A stretch of 64,000 nucleotides of DNA from an uncultured Acetatifactor sp. (GCA_934436435.1 CAKSAN010000012.1:1-64000); one strand, 5' to 3'; shown: positions 35,031 to 43,787, counted from the first letter of the stretch. A program made the numbers and translations. Notes: a model not told the origin generated them from the letters alone.

Positions 35031-35894
35031 ATGTATCAGAATATGTTAACTTTAAATAACGGTGTGAAGATTCCTCAGCTGGGTCTGGGAACCTGGTTCA
35101 TTCCGGATGATCAGGCGGCAGAGGCAGTCAAGGCAGCAGTGGCACTGGGCTATCGCCATATTGATACCGCACAGGCCTATGGCAACGAGCGCGGTGTGGG
35201 AGAGGGTGTGACAACCTGTGGCGTACCCAGAGAGGAACTGTTCGTTGTATCCAAGGTGGCGGCGGAACACAAGACTTACGAGGCGGCAGCGGCAAGCATT
35301 GATGAGACGCTTGCAAAAATGGGACTGGATTATCTGGACATGATGATCATTCATTCTCCCCAGCCCTGGGTGGAGGTCAACCAGAGCGAGAACCGTTACG
35401 TGGAAGGCAACAGAGCAGCCTGGAGAGCACTGGAAGACGCTTATAAGGCTGGAAAGCTGAAGGCAATCGGGATCTCGAATTTCCAGGTGGGAGACATTGA
35501 GAGTCTGTTAGAGACCGCAGAGATCAGACCGATGGTAAACCAGATCCTGTGCCACATCAGCAACACTCCGCTGGAACTGGTAGAGTACTGCCAGAAGAAC
35601 GGCATTGCAGTAGAGGCTTATTCCCCCATTGCCCACGGCGAGATCCTGCACCAGCCCCAGATTCAGGCCATGGCAGAAAAATACGGTGTCTCCGTACCGC
35701 AGCTGTGCATCCGCTATACATTACAGTTGGGCACCATCTCTCTGCCCAAGACCGGTAACCCGGAGCATATGAAGACCAATGCGGAGGTAGATTTCGAGAT
35801 CAGTGCAGAGGATATGGAAGTACTGAAGAACTTCAAGCATATTGAGAGCTATGGCGCCAACAGCGGGTTCCCCGTATACGGTGGAAAGCTGTAA
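35031..35894 (+). CDS. Aldo-keto reductase
   Basis: 287 residues. The catalytic tetrad is visible: Asp and Tyr in HIDTAQAYGNE, Lys in VVSKV and His in MIIHSPQPW. The C-terminal half has the NADPH-binding patterns of the family (GISNFQVGD, LPKTGNPEHM). Substrate likely a reactive aldehyde or ketone; this cannot be fixed further. The start at 35031 follows AAAGGAG. It is driven by a MerR-type promoter whose operator is also at the merR gene, and the two genes converge on a shared terminator, so it is the likely target of that regulator. Confidence 0.88.
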   Translation: MYQNMLTLNNGVKIPQLGLGTWFIPDDQAAEAVKAAVALGYRHIDTAQAYGNERGVGEGVTTCGVPREELFVVSKVAAEHKTYEAAAASIDETLAKMGLDYLDMMIIHSPQPWVEVNQSENRYVEGNRAAWRALEDAYKAGKLKAIGISNFQVGDIESLLETAEIRPMVNQILCHISNTPLELVEYCQKNGIAVEAYSPIAHGEILHQPQIQAMAEKYGVSVPQLCIRYTLQLGTISLPKTGNPEHMKTNAEVDFEISAEDMEVLKNFKHIESYGANSGFPVYGGKL

Positions 35895-35918
35895 GACAAC
35901 GGCATAATAGGTGCATAA

Positions 35919-35957
35919 AAAATGCGGGCGGTTACGAAAGTAACGGCTCGCATTTCT
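35919..35957. terminator. Bidirectional terminator between the reductase and merR
   Basis: A long imperfect stem (AATGCG...GGTTAC / GTAACGG...CGCATT) around a GAAA loop, flanked by A- and T-rich sequence. Confidence 0.65.
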
Positions 35958-35958
35958 A

Positions 35959-36402
35959 TTACGTTCTGTCGTGGCTGTTGTCGTAGATTGCCTGGATCTC
36001 GGGCGGAAGGTTATCGGGAAGCATGGCATGGATCCCATCCTCATTGCCGTCTTCCATTGCCTTCTCATAGTACCAGCATTTGAATTTCAGCATATCCAGC
36101 GTCTTTTCCAGCTGTTTCATTTCTTCCTCCACCGCAGTCTTGCGGGCTTCGAACATGGCCTTGCGGTTCGGATAAGTGGAAGGCCCTTCCTCCACCCATT
36201 CGAAGAACTGCCGGATGTCCTTGATCTCCAGACCGGAGCGTTTCAGACATTCGATCATACGAATGGAGTCCAGTTCTGCCTTACTGAACCGGCGGATACC
36301 GGACTGCTTTTCCAGATTCGGGAAAAATCCTTCTTTATCATAATATCTCAAAGTAGAGATCGGCAAATTTGTCATGGCAGATACCTGTCCGATACTGTAC
36401 AT
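35959..36402 (-). CDS. MerR family regulator
   Basis: 147 residues from the ATG at 36402 (GGAGGAAACAAT before it). The N-terminal winged helix is standard: MYSIGQVSAMTNLPISTLRY, then YYDKEGFFPNL and IRRFSKAELDSI. A long coiled helix (about 80-112, VEEEMKQLEKTLDMLKFK) forms the dimer. One cysteine at about position 113 and no cysteine pair like metal sensors; the effector is probably an organic or electrophilic compound. Its own promoter contains the same CCTAAAG...CTTTAGG dyad as the aldo-keto reductase gene. Confidence 0.88.
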   Translation of the reverse strand: MYSIGQVSAMTNLPISTLRYYDKEGFFPNLEKQSGIRRFSKAELDSIRMIECLKRSGLEIKDIRQFFEWVEEGPSTYPNRKAMFEARKTAVEEEMKQLEKTLDMLKFKCWYYEKAMEDGNEDGIHAMLPDNLPPEIQAIYDNSHDRT

Positions 36403-36429
36403 ATTGTTTCCTCCAAAAAATTTAATAGT

Positions 36430-36447
36430 ACCTAAAGTCAGCTTTAG
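36430..36447. promoter_or_regulatory. MerR operator in the merR promoter
   Basis: CCTAAAGTCAGCTTTAGG, identical over 18 bases to the site before the reductase gene. On the minus strand it lies between TTGCCT and TATTAA. Confidence 0.7.
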
Positions 36448-36569
36448 GCAAACACTACCACTATTATAAAGCCGGGGAATACAAAAAACAAGGGGCTGCC
36501 TATATTTTTCTGTCATTTGCAGAACGGGAAAATATGGGTTGAAAACCGGTAGAAGCCAACAGGATGCGA

Positions 36570-36617
36570 TTGCAAGAGCGGGGAAGAGATGCTATAATTT
36601 GGTTAGTTTGAACTAAC
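36570..36617 (+). promoter_or_regulatory. Promoter and operator of the 36640 membrane gene
   Basis: TTGCAA (36570-36575), 17 bases, TATAAT (36593-36598), then GTTAGT-TTGA-ACTAAC (36602-36617), a six-base-arm dyad just after the -10 box. The TTAGT-N4-ACTAA core also lies before ABC pair 2 (28171). Confidence 0.65.
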
Positions 36618-36639
36618 ACGAAAGAGAGGAAGAAAATCT

Positions 36640-37272
36640 ATGACTGTAACATTGATAAAAGTGATGATTGCGCTGGGAATTGTCGGTCATGCCATCAACA
36701 TGTACTGTGACCGGATCCTAAGCATTTTCCCCAACGGAACCATCAAATTCGATAACATCAAAGAGATCGAAAAAGACGGTGTACTGGCGGAAATGATGGA
36801 GGGTGTGTCGGCCACGGTTCCCCTGCGCTCTGCGGTACTGGGGGCATTTGCACTGGTGCTTGAATTTTTCAGCTATTTTGCATTGGCGGTATATACCTTT
36901 GAACGGTCACAGATCCTGGGAGGTGTGATGTTTGCGGCGATCACTTTTTCCTGTATCCTGGGAGCTGCCTATCATGTTAAGTGTGGTTTTGCGGAGTATG
37001 TATTCCTGCAACTGGGACGGGATCATACGGCCAAAGACATGATGCTGGATCTCTTAAACTGTGCGCCGGTTTTGCAGCTTTGTGGTGTGGGACTGGCTGC
37101 CTATATCGTGTTGTTGATCATTGCTATTGTCACCGGCATTATAGGATTCCCGCTCTGGGCATTGGTTTTTACCATTGTGCCCTTTGTTCTGCTGCTGTCT
37201 CCGTTTAAGATCGTGGGCACCATGCACATCTCCGCCATGGTATCCATGCTGGGCTGGATCTTTCTGGTCTGA
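36640..37272 (+). CDS. Integral membrane protein of unknown function (DUF6796-like)
   Basis: 210 residues with about six hydrophobic helices and few charges. Features: a first helix with GIVGHAINMYCDRILSIFPNG, a soluble loop with IKFDNIKEIEKDGVLAEMMEG, then helices ending in AMVSMLGWIFLV. The 'AINMYCDRIL...P.G' start resembles a group of clostridial membrane proteins of unknown role (possibly DUF6796). It is a single-gene unit with a good promoter and an operator dyad shared with ABC pair 2, hinting at a common repressor. Terminator at 37369. Confidence 0.6.
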   Translation: MTVTLIKVMIALGIVGHAINMYCDRILSIFPNGTIKFDNIKEIEKDGVLAEMMEGVSATVPLRSAVLGAFALVLEFFSYFALAVYTFERSQILGGVMFAAITFSCILGAAYHVKCGFAEYVFLQLGRDHTAKDMMLDLLNCAPVLQLCGVGLAAYIVLLIIAIVTGIIGFPLWALVFTIVPFVLLLSPFKIVGTMHISAMVSMLGWIFLV

Positions 37273-37368
37273 TAATTTAAAAAATTTCAAATCATGTCTA
37301 AGGATTTCCTGAAATTTTCCGATATTCCTATATAGGAAAATACAGACACCATGGATGGATAAAAAGCT

Positions 37369-37407
37369 ACGGATGGCTGCCTTATATGAGGCGACCATCC
37401 GTTTTTT
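37369..37407 (+). terminator. Rho-independent terminator
   Basis: ACGGATGG / CCATCCGT stem followed by six T. It closes the 36640 transcript. Confidence 0.75.
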
Positions 37408-37498
37408 GCGCAAATAGCGAGAAAAATCTCATGCCTGCATGAAGATTTGACGAGCATCGCGACAGGGCAGCAATCACTGCCCAGAGAGGGAGAGTACT

Positions 37499-38404
37499 AT
37501 GGCAGTAACAGGAATCGGCTACGGAAGGACATTCGTGTATGAGACACAGAGGAGAGTAAATGCAGGGGATGTACAGAGTGCGCTGGGAAGTGTGACGGAG
37601 ACTGCAGAATCCCGTTTTGCGGAGAGTATCGAAGAATCAGCGAAGGAAGACGACACCGTGAAGACCCCGGTGACCCGCGGTGTGCAGCTGACCCGCCACA
37701 TCCAGGGCAAAGACAAGGTGCCCTATGGGGAAATGGCGGAGGACGGTGTGATCGAATATAACGGAGTGACCTTTGTCTGCGATTATGAGCATAACCGTCT
37801 GACACTGGGGGACACCACCAATAAAGAGGACTGCATTAATATCCCGTTGTCCGGCGGCGGAAGCCTGCTGGTGAACCGGGATAATATTGATGCCCTGTCC
37901 AAGGCCATCGGCATGTTCAGCCCCGAGGATGTGAAGCGGATCCTGGAGGCACTGGCAAGGGACAACAAGATCCAGCAGATGAAGAAAGAACTGGACGACA
38001 TGGAGAACGGAGACGACGTGGACAACAGCGAGGAAACCTCGGATACCGCTGATGCGGACAAGGCAGCAGGTACGGATGCTTCCGGAACTGCCGGGGAACC
38101 GGAAAAAGAGGACCTGAGCCTTATGACACAGATCAAAGAGAAGATGCAGGAGATCTACGACAAGCTTCAGAACGGTGACACGGAGGCCAAGTTCCAGATC
38201 GGCAATCAGGAATTCAGTATCAAGGAGTGGGATAGCTTCTTAGAGAAATTCGACAGTGTGCAGGATGCCATCCGGGCGGCACTGGAGGAGAAGATCGAAA
38301 AGCAGGAAGAAGAGCGGATCGAAGAGGAAATTCAATCCAGAAAGCCCGCTCCTAGTCCGGATTTTTCCGATATTCCCGAGGAGATTTTCCGTAAACTTTT
38401 TTAA
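37499..38404 (+). CDS. Hypothetical protein with coiled-coil and acidic linker
   Basis: 301 residues, no signal or membrane helix. An N-terminal part (about 1-115) has VTFVCDYEHNRLTLGD and a serine/glycine loop LSGGGSLLVNRDN; a helical part follows (MFSPEDVKRILEALARD). Then comes a strongly acidic linker (about 165-205), and a final helical part rich in Glu/Lys (LEEKIEKQEEERIEEEIQSR). I do not recognise the family. GGGAGAG lies eight bases before the ATG. Its 3' end overlaps the convergent AraC gene by 53 bases. Confidence 0.6.
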   Translation: MAVTGIGYGRTFVYETQRRVNAGDVQSALGSVTETAESRFAESIEESAKEDDTVKTPVTRGVQLTRHIQGKDKVPYGEMAEDGVIEYNGVTFVCDYEHNRLTLGDTTNKEDCINIPLSGGGSLLVNRDNIDALSKAIGMFSPEDVKRILEALARDNKIQQMKKELDDMENGDDVDNSEETSDTADADKAAGTDASGTAGEPEKEDLSLMTQIKEKMQEIYDKLQNGDTEAKFQIGNQEFSIKEWDSFLEKFDSVQDAIRAALEEKIEKQEEERIEEEIQSRKPAPSPDFSDIPEEIFRKLF

Positions 38405-39200
38405 ACAGATCTTTGAAATAGTTGCTGTCATTGAAGCCGTATTCCAGGGCAATATCCGTAATGGAACTGCTCGTGGTGAGAAGTGCCGTCTGGGCGTGTT
38501 TTAACCGCACGTAGTTTAAATATTCCTTGAAGCCCATGCCGGTGATCTGCTTGAATTTCTTGCTGAAATAGGTGGGGCTTAAGGAAGCCACGGAGGAGAC
38601 TTCTTCCAGCGTCAGGGGCTTGCGGAAATTGTTGTAAATGTATTTTGTGGCAAGCAGGATGTCCGCATCCCGGGAGTTCAGCAGATCCGGTTCCTTCTCA
38701 TTCATGACGGAATGCCGCATCAGCATTAACAGAAGTTCTTCGAGATAGCACCGTTCAAAATGCTCGGAGTAGCGGTCGAACCGGGAATTCTCGGTGAGCA
38801 TCCGGGTCAGCAGAGAGTGCAAGGCTTCCTGATACACCGCGGGAACACTGCCCATGAAAGAATGGAGTGCAGAGCCTCCGGATGCGTCGGCGGACAGATC
38901 CGGCAGATGCAGATATTCTTCTTTAAAATAGATCATCACGATCTCGCAGACCTCTCCGGCGGAATACAGAGAGTGATGCAGTTCTCCCGGAGCAATGAAA
39001 ACCAGATCTCCGGCTTCCATCTGGTAAACCGTATCTTTTAACAGGAAACGGCAGCTTCCGGACCAGAGATAGAAAATTTCATAAAAGCTGTGATAATGAT
39101 CGGGCTGCAGAGGAGAAAAATCACCTCTGCGGCCCTTTTCCACGATGATCCGGTCAATATCCCGTCTGCCCCGTTTCCCCTTTTTCGTTGTGATATCCAT
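38352..39200 (-). CDS. AraC family regulator with cupin sensor domain
   Basis: 282 residues from the ATG at 39200 (GAGGGAAC before it). The N-terminal cupin (about 20-110) is seen in HYHSFYEIFYLWSG and DLVFIAPGELHHSLY; it probably binds a sugar. The C-terminal AraC double HTH (about 185-282) is seen in 'LTLEEVSSVASLSPTYFSKK' and ITDIALEYGFNDSNYFKDLFKK then GKSPREYRK. No sugar genes are adjacent, so its target is unknown. Its end overlaps the 37499 gene. Confidence 0.87.
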   Translation of the reverse strand: MDITTKKGKRGRRDIDRIIVEKGRRGDFSPLQPDHYHSFYEIFYLWSGSCRFLLKDTVYQMEAGDLVFIAPGELHHSLYSAGEVCEIVMIYFKEEYLHLPDLSADASGGSALHSFMGSVPAVYQEALHSLLTRMLTENSRFDRYSEHFERCYLEELLLMLMRHSVMNEKEPDLLNSRDADILLATKYIYNNFRKPLTLEEVSSVASLSPTYFSKKFKQITGMGFKEYLNYVRLKHAQTALLTTSSSITDIALEYGFNDSNYFKDLFKKVYGKSPREYRKNPD

Positions 39201-39370
39201 GCCTGTTCCCTCATTTCCCGTGTATTTCCCAGTGATGTAGTCAGAATACCACAAAAAAACAGTATTTACAACCTAAATAAGCTATAAAAACAGCAGTAAA
39301 TATAAATTAATTACGATATTATAATAATTGAAAAAGGAACCCGCCTCTTTCAAAAATACTTTTCTCTCTA

Positions 39371-39410
39371 TCCCCTCGGTACACTCCCCCCCTCGCCGAG
39401 GGGAATTTTT
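39371..39410 (+). terminator. Terminator-like hairpin with no upstream gene
   Basis: TCCCCTCGG / CCGAGGGGA stem, then AATTTTTGTGCC. Between the AraC start and this point (39201-39370) I see only AT-rich DNA with a possible TATAAT near 39319, no gene. The tail is almost identical to that of the terminator at 40562-40611. Confidence 0.55.
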
Positions 39411-39550
39411 GTGCCTGGAAGCATTTGCTTTTTATTCATTTTAATATAAAACAATATTGGAAAGCAGTGTAAAATTTATACTTGCAGAAAAGGAATGGGG
39501 ATTATACAATGTATACAACGGCTATAGTTTACATATGAGGAGGAACAACG

Positions 39551-40543
39551 ATGAATGACATTACGAAGACACCAGCAGACTTGGCAGCGTATTTGAATGT
39601 TATTTTTCAGGAGGAGGTATTGTTGGATCGGCAAAAGACTATATTATATGAGTTAAAAAATCATAAACCGGGGAGACAATGGATGGAATTACCCTCAAAA
39701 ATAAACCCTGAGGATTTAAGGGGAAATGGATTTTTTACTTTTTTCATATATCTGTTTCTTCCGGCAGGAGGTATTGGGTTGGTTGTGGGAATTATTTTAG
39801 GCGCTATTATAGGAGCCATTTCGAGTAATGGGAATGCTATGTATTTGACTATAGCATTATGTATTATAATTGCAGAGGTCATTGTTCTTATGTTTTCTGT
39901 ATATATGGGGAATTATATTGCAGAAGATAACAATAAAAAAATTGCAAAAAACCGTGAAGAAATAAGACAGGCAGTTCTTGAAAATGAGCATCTGGAGGCA
40001 GAATACCAGGCAAAGCTTGCAACTTGGAATGATGCCATTTCTCATGTGGAGCATCGGATCCAGGAAATAGAAAAAGTACTGGCTCTGATCTATTCAGATC
40101 ACGTTATTTATGTAAAATACCAAAATATTGTTGCAATCAGCGCATTTAAGGAATACATAGACAGTGGCAGAGCCCGGACGCTTTTGGAGGCATATGATAA
40201 GTTTGAACTGGAATACCGTTTAGACACGATGCAGAGTACATTGAATAAAATAGATAACAAGTTAGACATGATTCTGGATAAGATGGATAAAATGACCTAT
40301 GAATTGTCGAATGCTATCCGGGAAAACAGCGAAGACAGTAAAAGATTTAATGCAGAAATAGTACAATATATGGACAGAGTAGTGGAAAATCAACAGGATC
40401 AACAGAAGAATCTCGCTCTGATACAAAATGATCAGAAATGCATTGCGGAGAATACAAAGGTATTAGGCTATATCAAGAATACGCAAAAACGGGATTTCGA
40501 TATGACTCCGTTTATAAAAATGTATAATGAAAAAATGTATTAA
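39551..40543 (+). CDS. Membrane-anchored coiled-coil protein of unknown function
   Basis: 330 residues. After a short cytoplasmic part, two helices lie at about 58-83 and 95-120, the first a glycine-rich LPAGGIGLVVGIILGAIIGAI (glycine-zipper-like). The remaining 210 residues are a long charged coiled coil (KIAKNREEIRQAVLENEHLEAE; 'LDTMQSTLNKIDNKLDMILD'). Base use is more AT-rich than in its neighbours, and near-identical terminators flank it, so it may be a later arrival. AGGAGGA lies before the ATG. No family recognised. Confidence 0.65.
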   Translation: MNDITKTPADLAAYLNVIFQEEVLLDRQKTILYELKNHKPGRQWMELPSKINPEDLRGNGFFTFFIYLFLPAGGIGLVVGIILGAIIGAISSNGNAMYLTIALCIIIAEVIVLMFSVYMGNYIAEDNNKKIAKNREEIRQAVLENEHLEAEYQAKLATWNDAISHVEHRIQEIEKVLALIYSDHVIYVKYQNIVAISAFKEYIDSGRARTLLEAYDKFELEYRLDTMQSTLNKIDNKLDMILDKMDKMTYELSNAIRENSEDSKRFNAEIVQYMDRVVENQQDQQKNLALIQNDQKCIAENTKVLGYIKNTQKRDFDMTPFIKMYNEKMY

Positions 40544-40561
40544 CCCAATAGAGCAATGAGG

Positions 40562-40608
40562 AATCCCCTTTGCCGGAAGCAAAGTCCGGTGAAGGGGAAT
40601 TTTTTGTG
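40562..40608 (+). terminator. Terminator of the 39551 gene
   Basis: ATCCCCTT...CCGG / CCGG...AAGGGGA stem followed by ATTTTTTG. Ends GGGGAATTTTTTGTGCC, repeated (with five T) at 39400-39415. Confidence 0.75.
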
Positions 40609-40737
40609 CCAAAATCGCTAAATTAAGGCAGTCTCGTTACAATGGATTGCGGTTTTTCCAAGGAATTGTTACCATAAAGATACAGCAGGACAGGGCGGGC
40701 ACAAATTTGCAGATTACGGAAAGGGATAGGTATTTAT

Positions 40738-41673
40738 ATGGATAAGAAGAAAACCGGCAATCTGATCCGGGAAGCCAGACAGCGTAAAAATTATACCCAG
40801 AATGAGCTGGGAATGATGCTAGGGGTGACCAACAAGGCGATATCCCGATGGGAGAACGGAGAAAGTTTCCCGGATATCGGTGTATTGGAATCTCTGTCCC
40901 ATCTGTTGGAACTGCCGATTCAGGATATTGTGACCGGAGAGAGGGCGGCGGACCGGGAGAATGCCGTGACGGAAGTTGTGAGACTGGCAAAACTTCAGGA
41001 GCAGCGAAAGCGTGAAAAGAGGATCCTGTATCTGATTGTGCTGGGGATCCTGATCTATCACTGTGTCATCGGGATTTACTTATATTCCGGAAGAGGATGG
41101 TTTGGGGGAAGAGATATTGCCTGTCATGTTGCCGGCATCTCCATGGCGGGAACACTGGGGATGCTGGGGCTCATATACCGGTATTTCGGAAGGGAAGAGG
41201 ATGTGAAAATGATTCCTTCGGATAAACTAAGCAGAGGTTTGGGAGTGACGGCGATCGTCACACTGCTGTGGAGTATCGGGATAATGTATTTGAGTTTCGG
41301 AATGGTCCGGGCAGGAAGAGTTCCCTTTGGCATGGAACTCAGCTCTTTGGGACCGTTTTTGAACAATCAGCTTTCTGCGGCTTATGCCCTGAATGTAATA
41401 TTACTGGCAGTGGAAATGTACCGTATGCTCATGGAGCAGACCAGGCTGCATCCGGGATGTGTGATCTCGCCGGCGGTCATCTATCTGAATTTCTTTTACA
41501 TAGACCTCCTGGGCCGCATGGATTCCCTGGACAACGTCTGGAGGGCGATGGACAGAGGCACCGTGCTCATTTTACTGGAAGCAGCGTTGGGAATTGTGTG
41601 CCTTCGAGGATTCCTTACGAATTCCCGTTGCTCTCATTCTCACGCATCCGATAGCCCACACCAATCTCAGTGA
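40738..41673 (+). CDS. XRE-type HTH protein with membrane domain
   Basis: 311 residues. Residues about 5-60 are a clear Cro/XRE helix-turn-helix (LIREARQRKNYTQNELGMML, NKAISRWENGESFPD). From about 105 onward four to six hydrophobic helices (LYLIVLGILIYHCVIGIYLY and others) anchor it in the membrane. Such membrane-bound regulators often control a linked exporter or respond to envelope state; no such gene is adjacent. The last 20 residues (SHASDSPHQSQ) run into the antisense of the convergent response-regulator gene by 59 bases and look like read-through rather than an evolved tail. Confidence 0.75.
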   Translation: MDKKKTGNLIREARQRKNYTQNELGMMLGVTNKAISRWENGESFPDIGVLESLSHLLELPIQDIVTGERAADRENAVTEVVRLAKLQEQRKREKRILYLIVLGILIYHCVIGIYLYSGRGWFGGRDIACHVAGISMAGTLGMLGLIYRYFGREEDVKMIPSDKLSRGLGVTAIVTLLWSIGIMYLSFGMVRAGRVPFGMELSSLGPFLNNQLSAAYALNVILLAVEMYRMLMEQTRLHPGCVISPAVIYLNFFYIDLLGRMDSLDNVWRAMDRGTVLILLEAALGIVCLRGFLTNSRCSHSHASDSPHQSQ

Positions 41674-42328
41674 AGACATACTGGGGCTGGGCAGGATTCT
41701 GTTCCAGCTTCCGGCGGATATTGGCCATGTTGACCCGGAGGATCTGATTGTTGTTGTCCATGTAGGGACCCCAGATGGCATTCATGATGTAGCTGTAGGT
41801 CAGAACTCTGCCGGAATTTTCTGCCAAAAGTGTGAGCAGCTGATACTCGATCTGGGTCAGATGCACCTCTTCGCCCCGCAGACGGATCAGACGCTTCTCA
41901 AAGTCGATCTCCAGATCCAGTGCCTTATAGATATGGCCGGGAGCCTGGGCATGGCTGTGCCGCAGAGAGGTACGGATCCGGGCCATAAGCTCTCCGGTGC
42001 CGAAAGGTTTCGTGATATAATCGTCCGCACCCAGATCCAGAGCGGAGACCTTCTCCTGCTCCTTGGTGCGGGCGGATATGATGATCACGGGAATGTCACT
42101 CCAGGAGCGAAGCTTCTGCAATACCTCCAGTCCGTCCATATCCGGCAGCCCCAGGTCTAACAGGATCACGTTGGGACAGAAAGAAGTGCTGAGACTCAAT
42201 CCCTCCCTGCCGCTTAAGGCATGCATGACTTTGTAGCCCTCACGATCCATGGTGGCGGTAATAAAATTACTGATACTTTTATCATCTTCTATTAAGAGAA
42301 CTTTGATCTTGTTCATTGCTTTGATCAA
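41615..42328 (-). CDS. KdpE-like OmpR-family response regulator
   Basis: 237 residues. Receiver domain about 5-120 with the acidic pair near the start (LLIEDD), phosphoacceptor in LLDLGLPDMDG, and Lys in YITKPFG. A winged-helix domain about 130-232 (LTQIEYQLLTLLAENSGRVL, NNQILRVNMANIRRKLE). 'KVLLIEDDKSISNFI' and 'VFTEIGVGYRM' are close to KdpE. The TTG at 42328 with AAAGGAT before it is used; an ATG at 42316 is the alternative. It pairs with the kinase upstream, but no kdpFABC potassium pump is in the window. Confidence 0.87.
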   Translation of the reverse strand: MIKAMNKIKVLLIEDDKSISNFITATMDREGYKVMHALSGREGLSLSTSFCPNVILLDLGLPDMDGLEVLQKLRSWSDIPVIIISARTKEQEKVSALDLGADDYITKPFGTGELMARIRTSLRHSHAQAPGHIYKALDLEIDFEKRLIRLRGEEVHLTQIEYQLLTLLAENSGRVLTYSYIMNAIWGPYMDNNNQILRVNMANIRRKLEQNPAQPQYVFTEIGVGYRMRENESNGNS

Positions 42329-42384
42329 TTATCCTTTCTTGTATTTCCGTATATTTATGATTTATATCCTATGTATGTACTTCT

Positions 42385-43521
42385 TTATTTTTCTGCGGTA
42401 GAAGCCCCGGCCTTGGGAAGTGTGAAGCAGAATTCCGCTCCTTCCCCATGATTCCTTCCGCTCAGCGTTCCGTGGTGGGCGGTGATAATGGTCTTGCAGA
42501 TAGACAGACCGATGCCCATGCCCTTGTGGCAATCCGAACTCTGGGAATCGGAATGGGAACCCATCTCGAACAGATTCTTCAATTTTTCCTCGGACAGCCC
42601 TTTTCCGTAATCCCGTACAGTAAAGGAGACATGATCCGGATGATCCTCCACGATAAAATCAAAGGGAAGGATACTTTCGGAATGAACGATGGCGTTCTCC
42701 AGCAGATTGATGGTGACCTGCTCGATCAGTACCGCATCCATGGGAATCATCAGTAACTCATCGGGGATCTTCACCCGGATGACGGCATCGGGATATCGCT
42801 TTTTCAGCTTCTCCAGAGCTTCTGCCACCACTTCCTCCACGGGTTCTTCCGTGGTATTGATGCTTAAGCTGTCCCCCTGGATACGGGTGACGGACAGCAG
42901 ATTTTCCACCATATTCAACAGCCAGTTGGAATCCTCGTAGATGTTGGTCATGATCCCCCGCTGTTCCGTGGAACTTAAGTCATCCTGACTTTCCAGGAAC
43001 AGAGAACTGTTGCCGATAATGCCCGTGAGCGGTGTGCGCAGATCATGGGAGATGGCCCGCAGCAGATTGGCCCGCATCTTTTCCATTTCGGCTTCCGCCA
43101 GCTGTTTTTCCCTCTCAGCGATCATCTCGGACTGAATGGCCATGTGGGAGGTCATGGTACACAGGATCAGCGTGATCCCGCCCATCAGTAAAAAGGTGAT
43201 GGGGTAACCGGTCAGCGTGAAATTGATCTTATAATAAGGATAGGTAAACAGGTAATTGATGGCGACTACGGAAAAAAGGGTACAGGCAATTCCGTAGACG
43301 TAGCCCACTGTCCATCTTGCGATGATCACCAGGGCCAGAATATAGATTAGTGCTACATTGGCGTGGTTATCCGGAACGATGGACTGATATACAAAGGAAG
43401 CCAACGTGGCACACAGCATGCAAAAAAAGCAGATCAGAACACTGATGGCATGTCGCGTAAAGGGTGGCTTTAAGCGGAAACCTTTCCGCAGAGAGTTTTT
43501 ATCTGAAAATAGCCGGAACAC
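42385..43521 (-). CDS. KdpD-like sensor histidine kinase (DUF4118 type, short)
   Basis: About 378 residues. The GTG at 43521 with GGAGG eight bases before it fits better than an ATG at 43536. Four helices (about 20-125) form the DUF4118 membrane unit; then a histidine kinase core: His in ISHDLRTPLTGIIGNSSL, N-box LLENAIVHS, G-boxes DYGKGLSEE and GMGIGLSICK. The N-terminal KdpD and UspA-like cytoplasmic domains are missing, so it is not a full KdpD. Probably a stress or ion-sensing kinase acting on the next gene. Confidence 0.85.
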   Translation of the reverse strand: MFRLFSDKNSLRKGFRLKPPFTRHAISVLICFFCMLCATLASFVYQSIVPDNHANVALIYILALVIIARWTVGYVYGIACTLFSVVAINYLFTYPYYKINFTLTGYPITFLLMGGITLILCTMTSHMAIQSEMIAEREKQLAEAEMEKMRANLLRAISHDLRTPLTGIIGNSSLFLESQDDLSSTEQRGIMTNIYEDSNWLLNMVENLLSVTRIQGDSLSINTTEEPVEEVVAEALEKLKKRYPDAVIRVKIPDELLMIPMDAVLIEQVTINLLENAIVHSESILPFDFIVEDHPDHVSFTVRDYGKGLSEEKLKNLFEMGSHSDSQSSDCHKGMGIGLSICKTIITAHHGTLSGRNHGEGAEFCFTLPKAGASTAEK

Positions 43522-43696
43522 TGGGCAGTCCTCCATAAAATATAATAACCCACCTTGAGGGATGAGTATATTATAACTATAGTACCATTTCTTTGCAATG
43601 TGGGGTGTAAAGAAGTAGTTAAGGATATATAAGGCAGGGCAGTATCCTCCGGGAAAGTCAGGACACAAAAAAATAGGAACCTATGCTTTCGTTAGG

Positions 43697-43726
43697 TTGA
43701 CATCAGGAAAAACATTAGATTAAAAT
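43697..43726 (+). promoter_or_regulatory. Promoter of the 43788 gene
   Basis: TTGACA (43697-43702), an 18-base spacer and TAAAAT (43721-43726), 61 bases before the start. Confidence 0.6.
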
Positions 43727-43787
43727 GTAGTTATACTACGAAGAACAGAGAATCATGAAGAAAAACAGGCGGAAAGGAGAACATACA

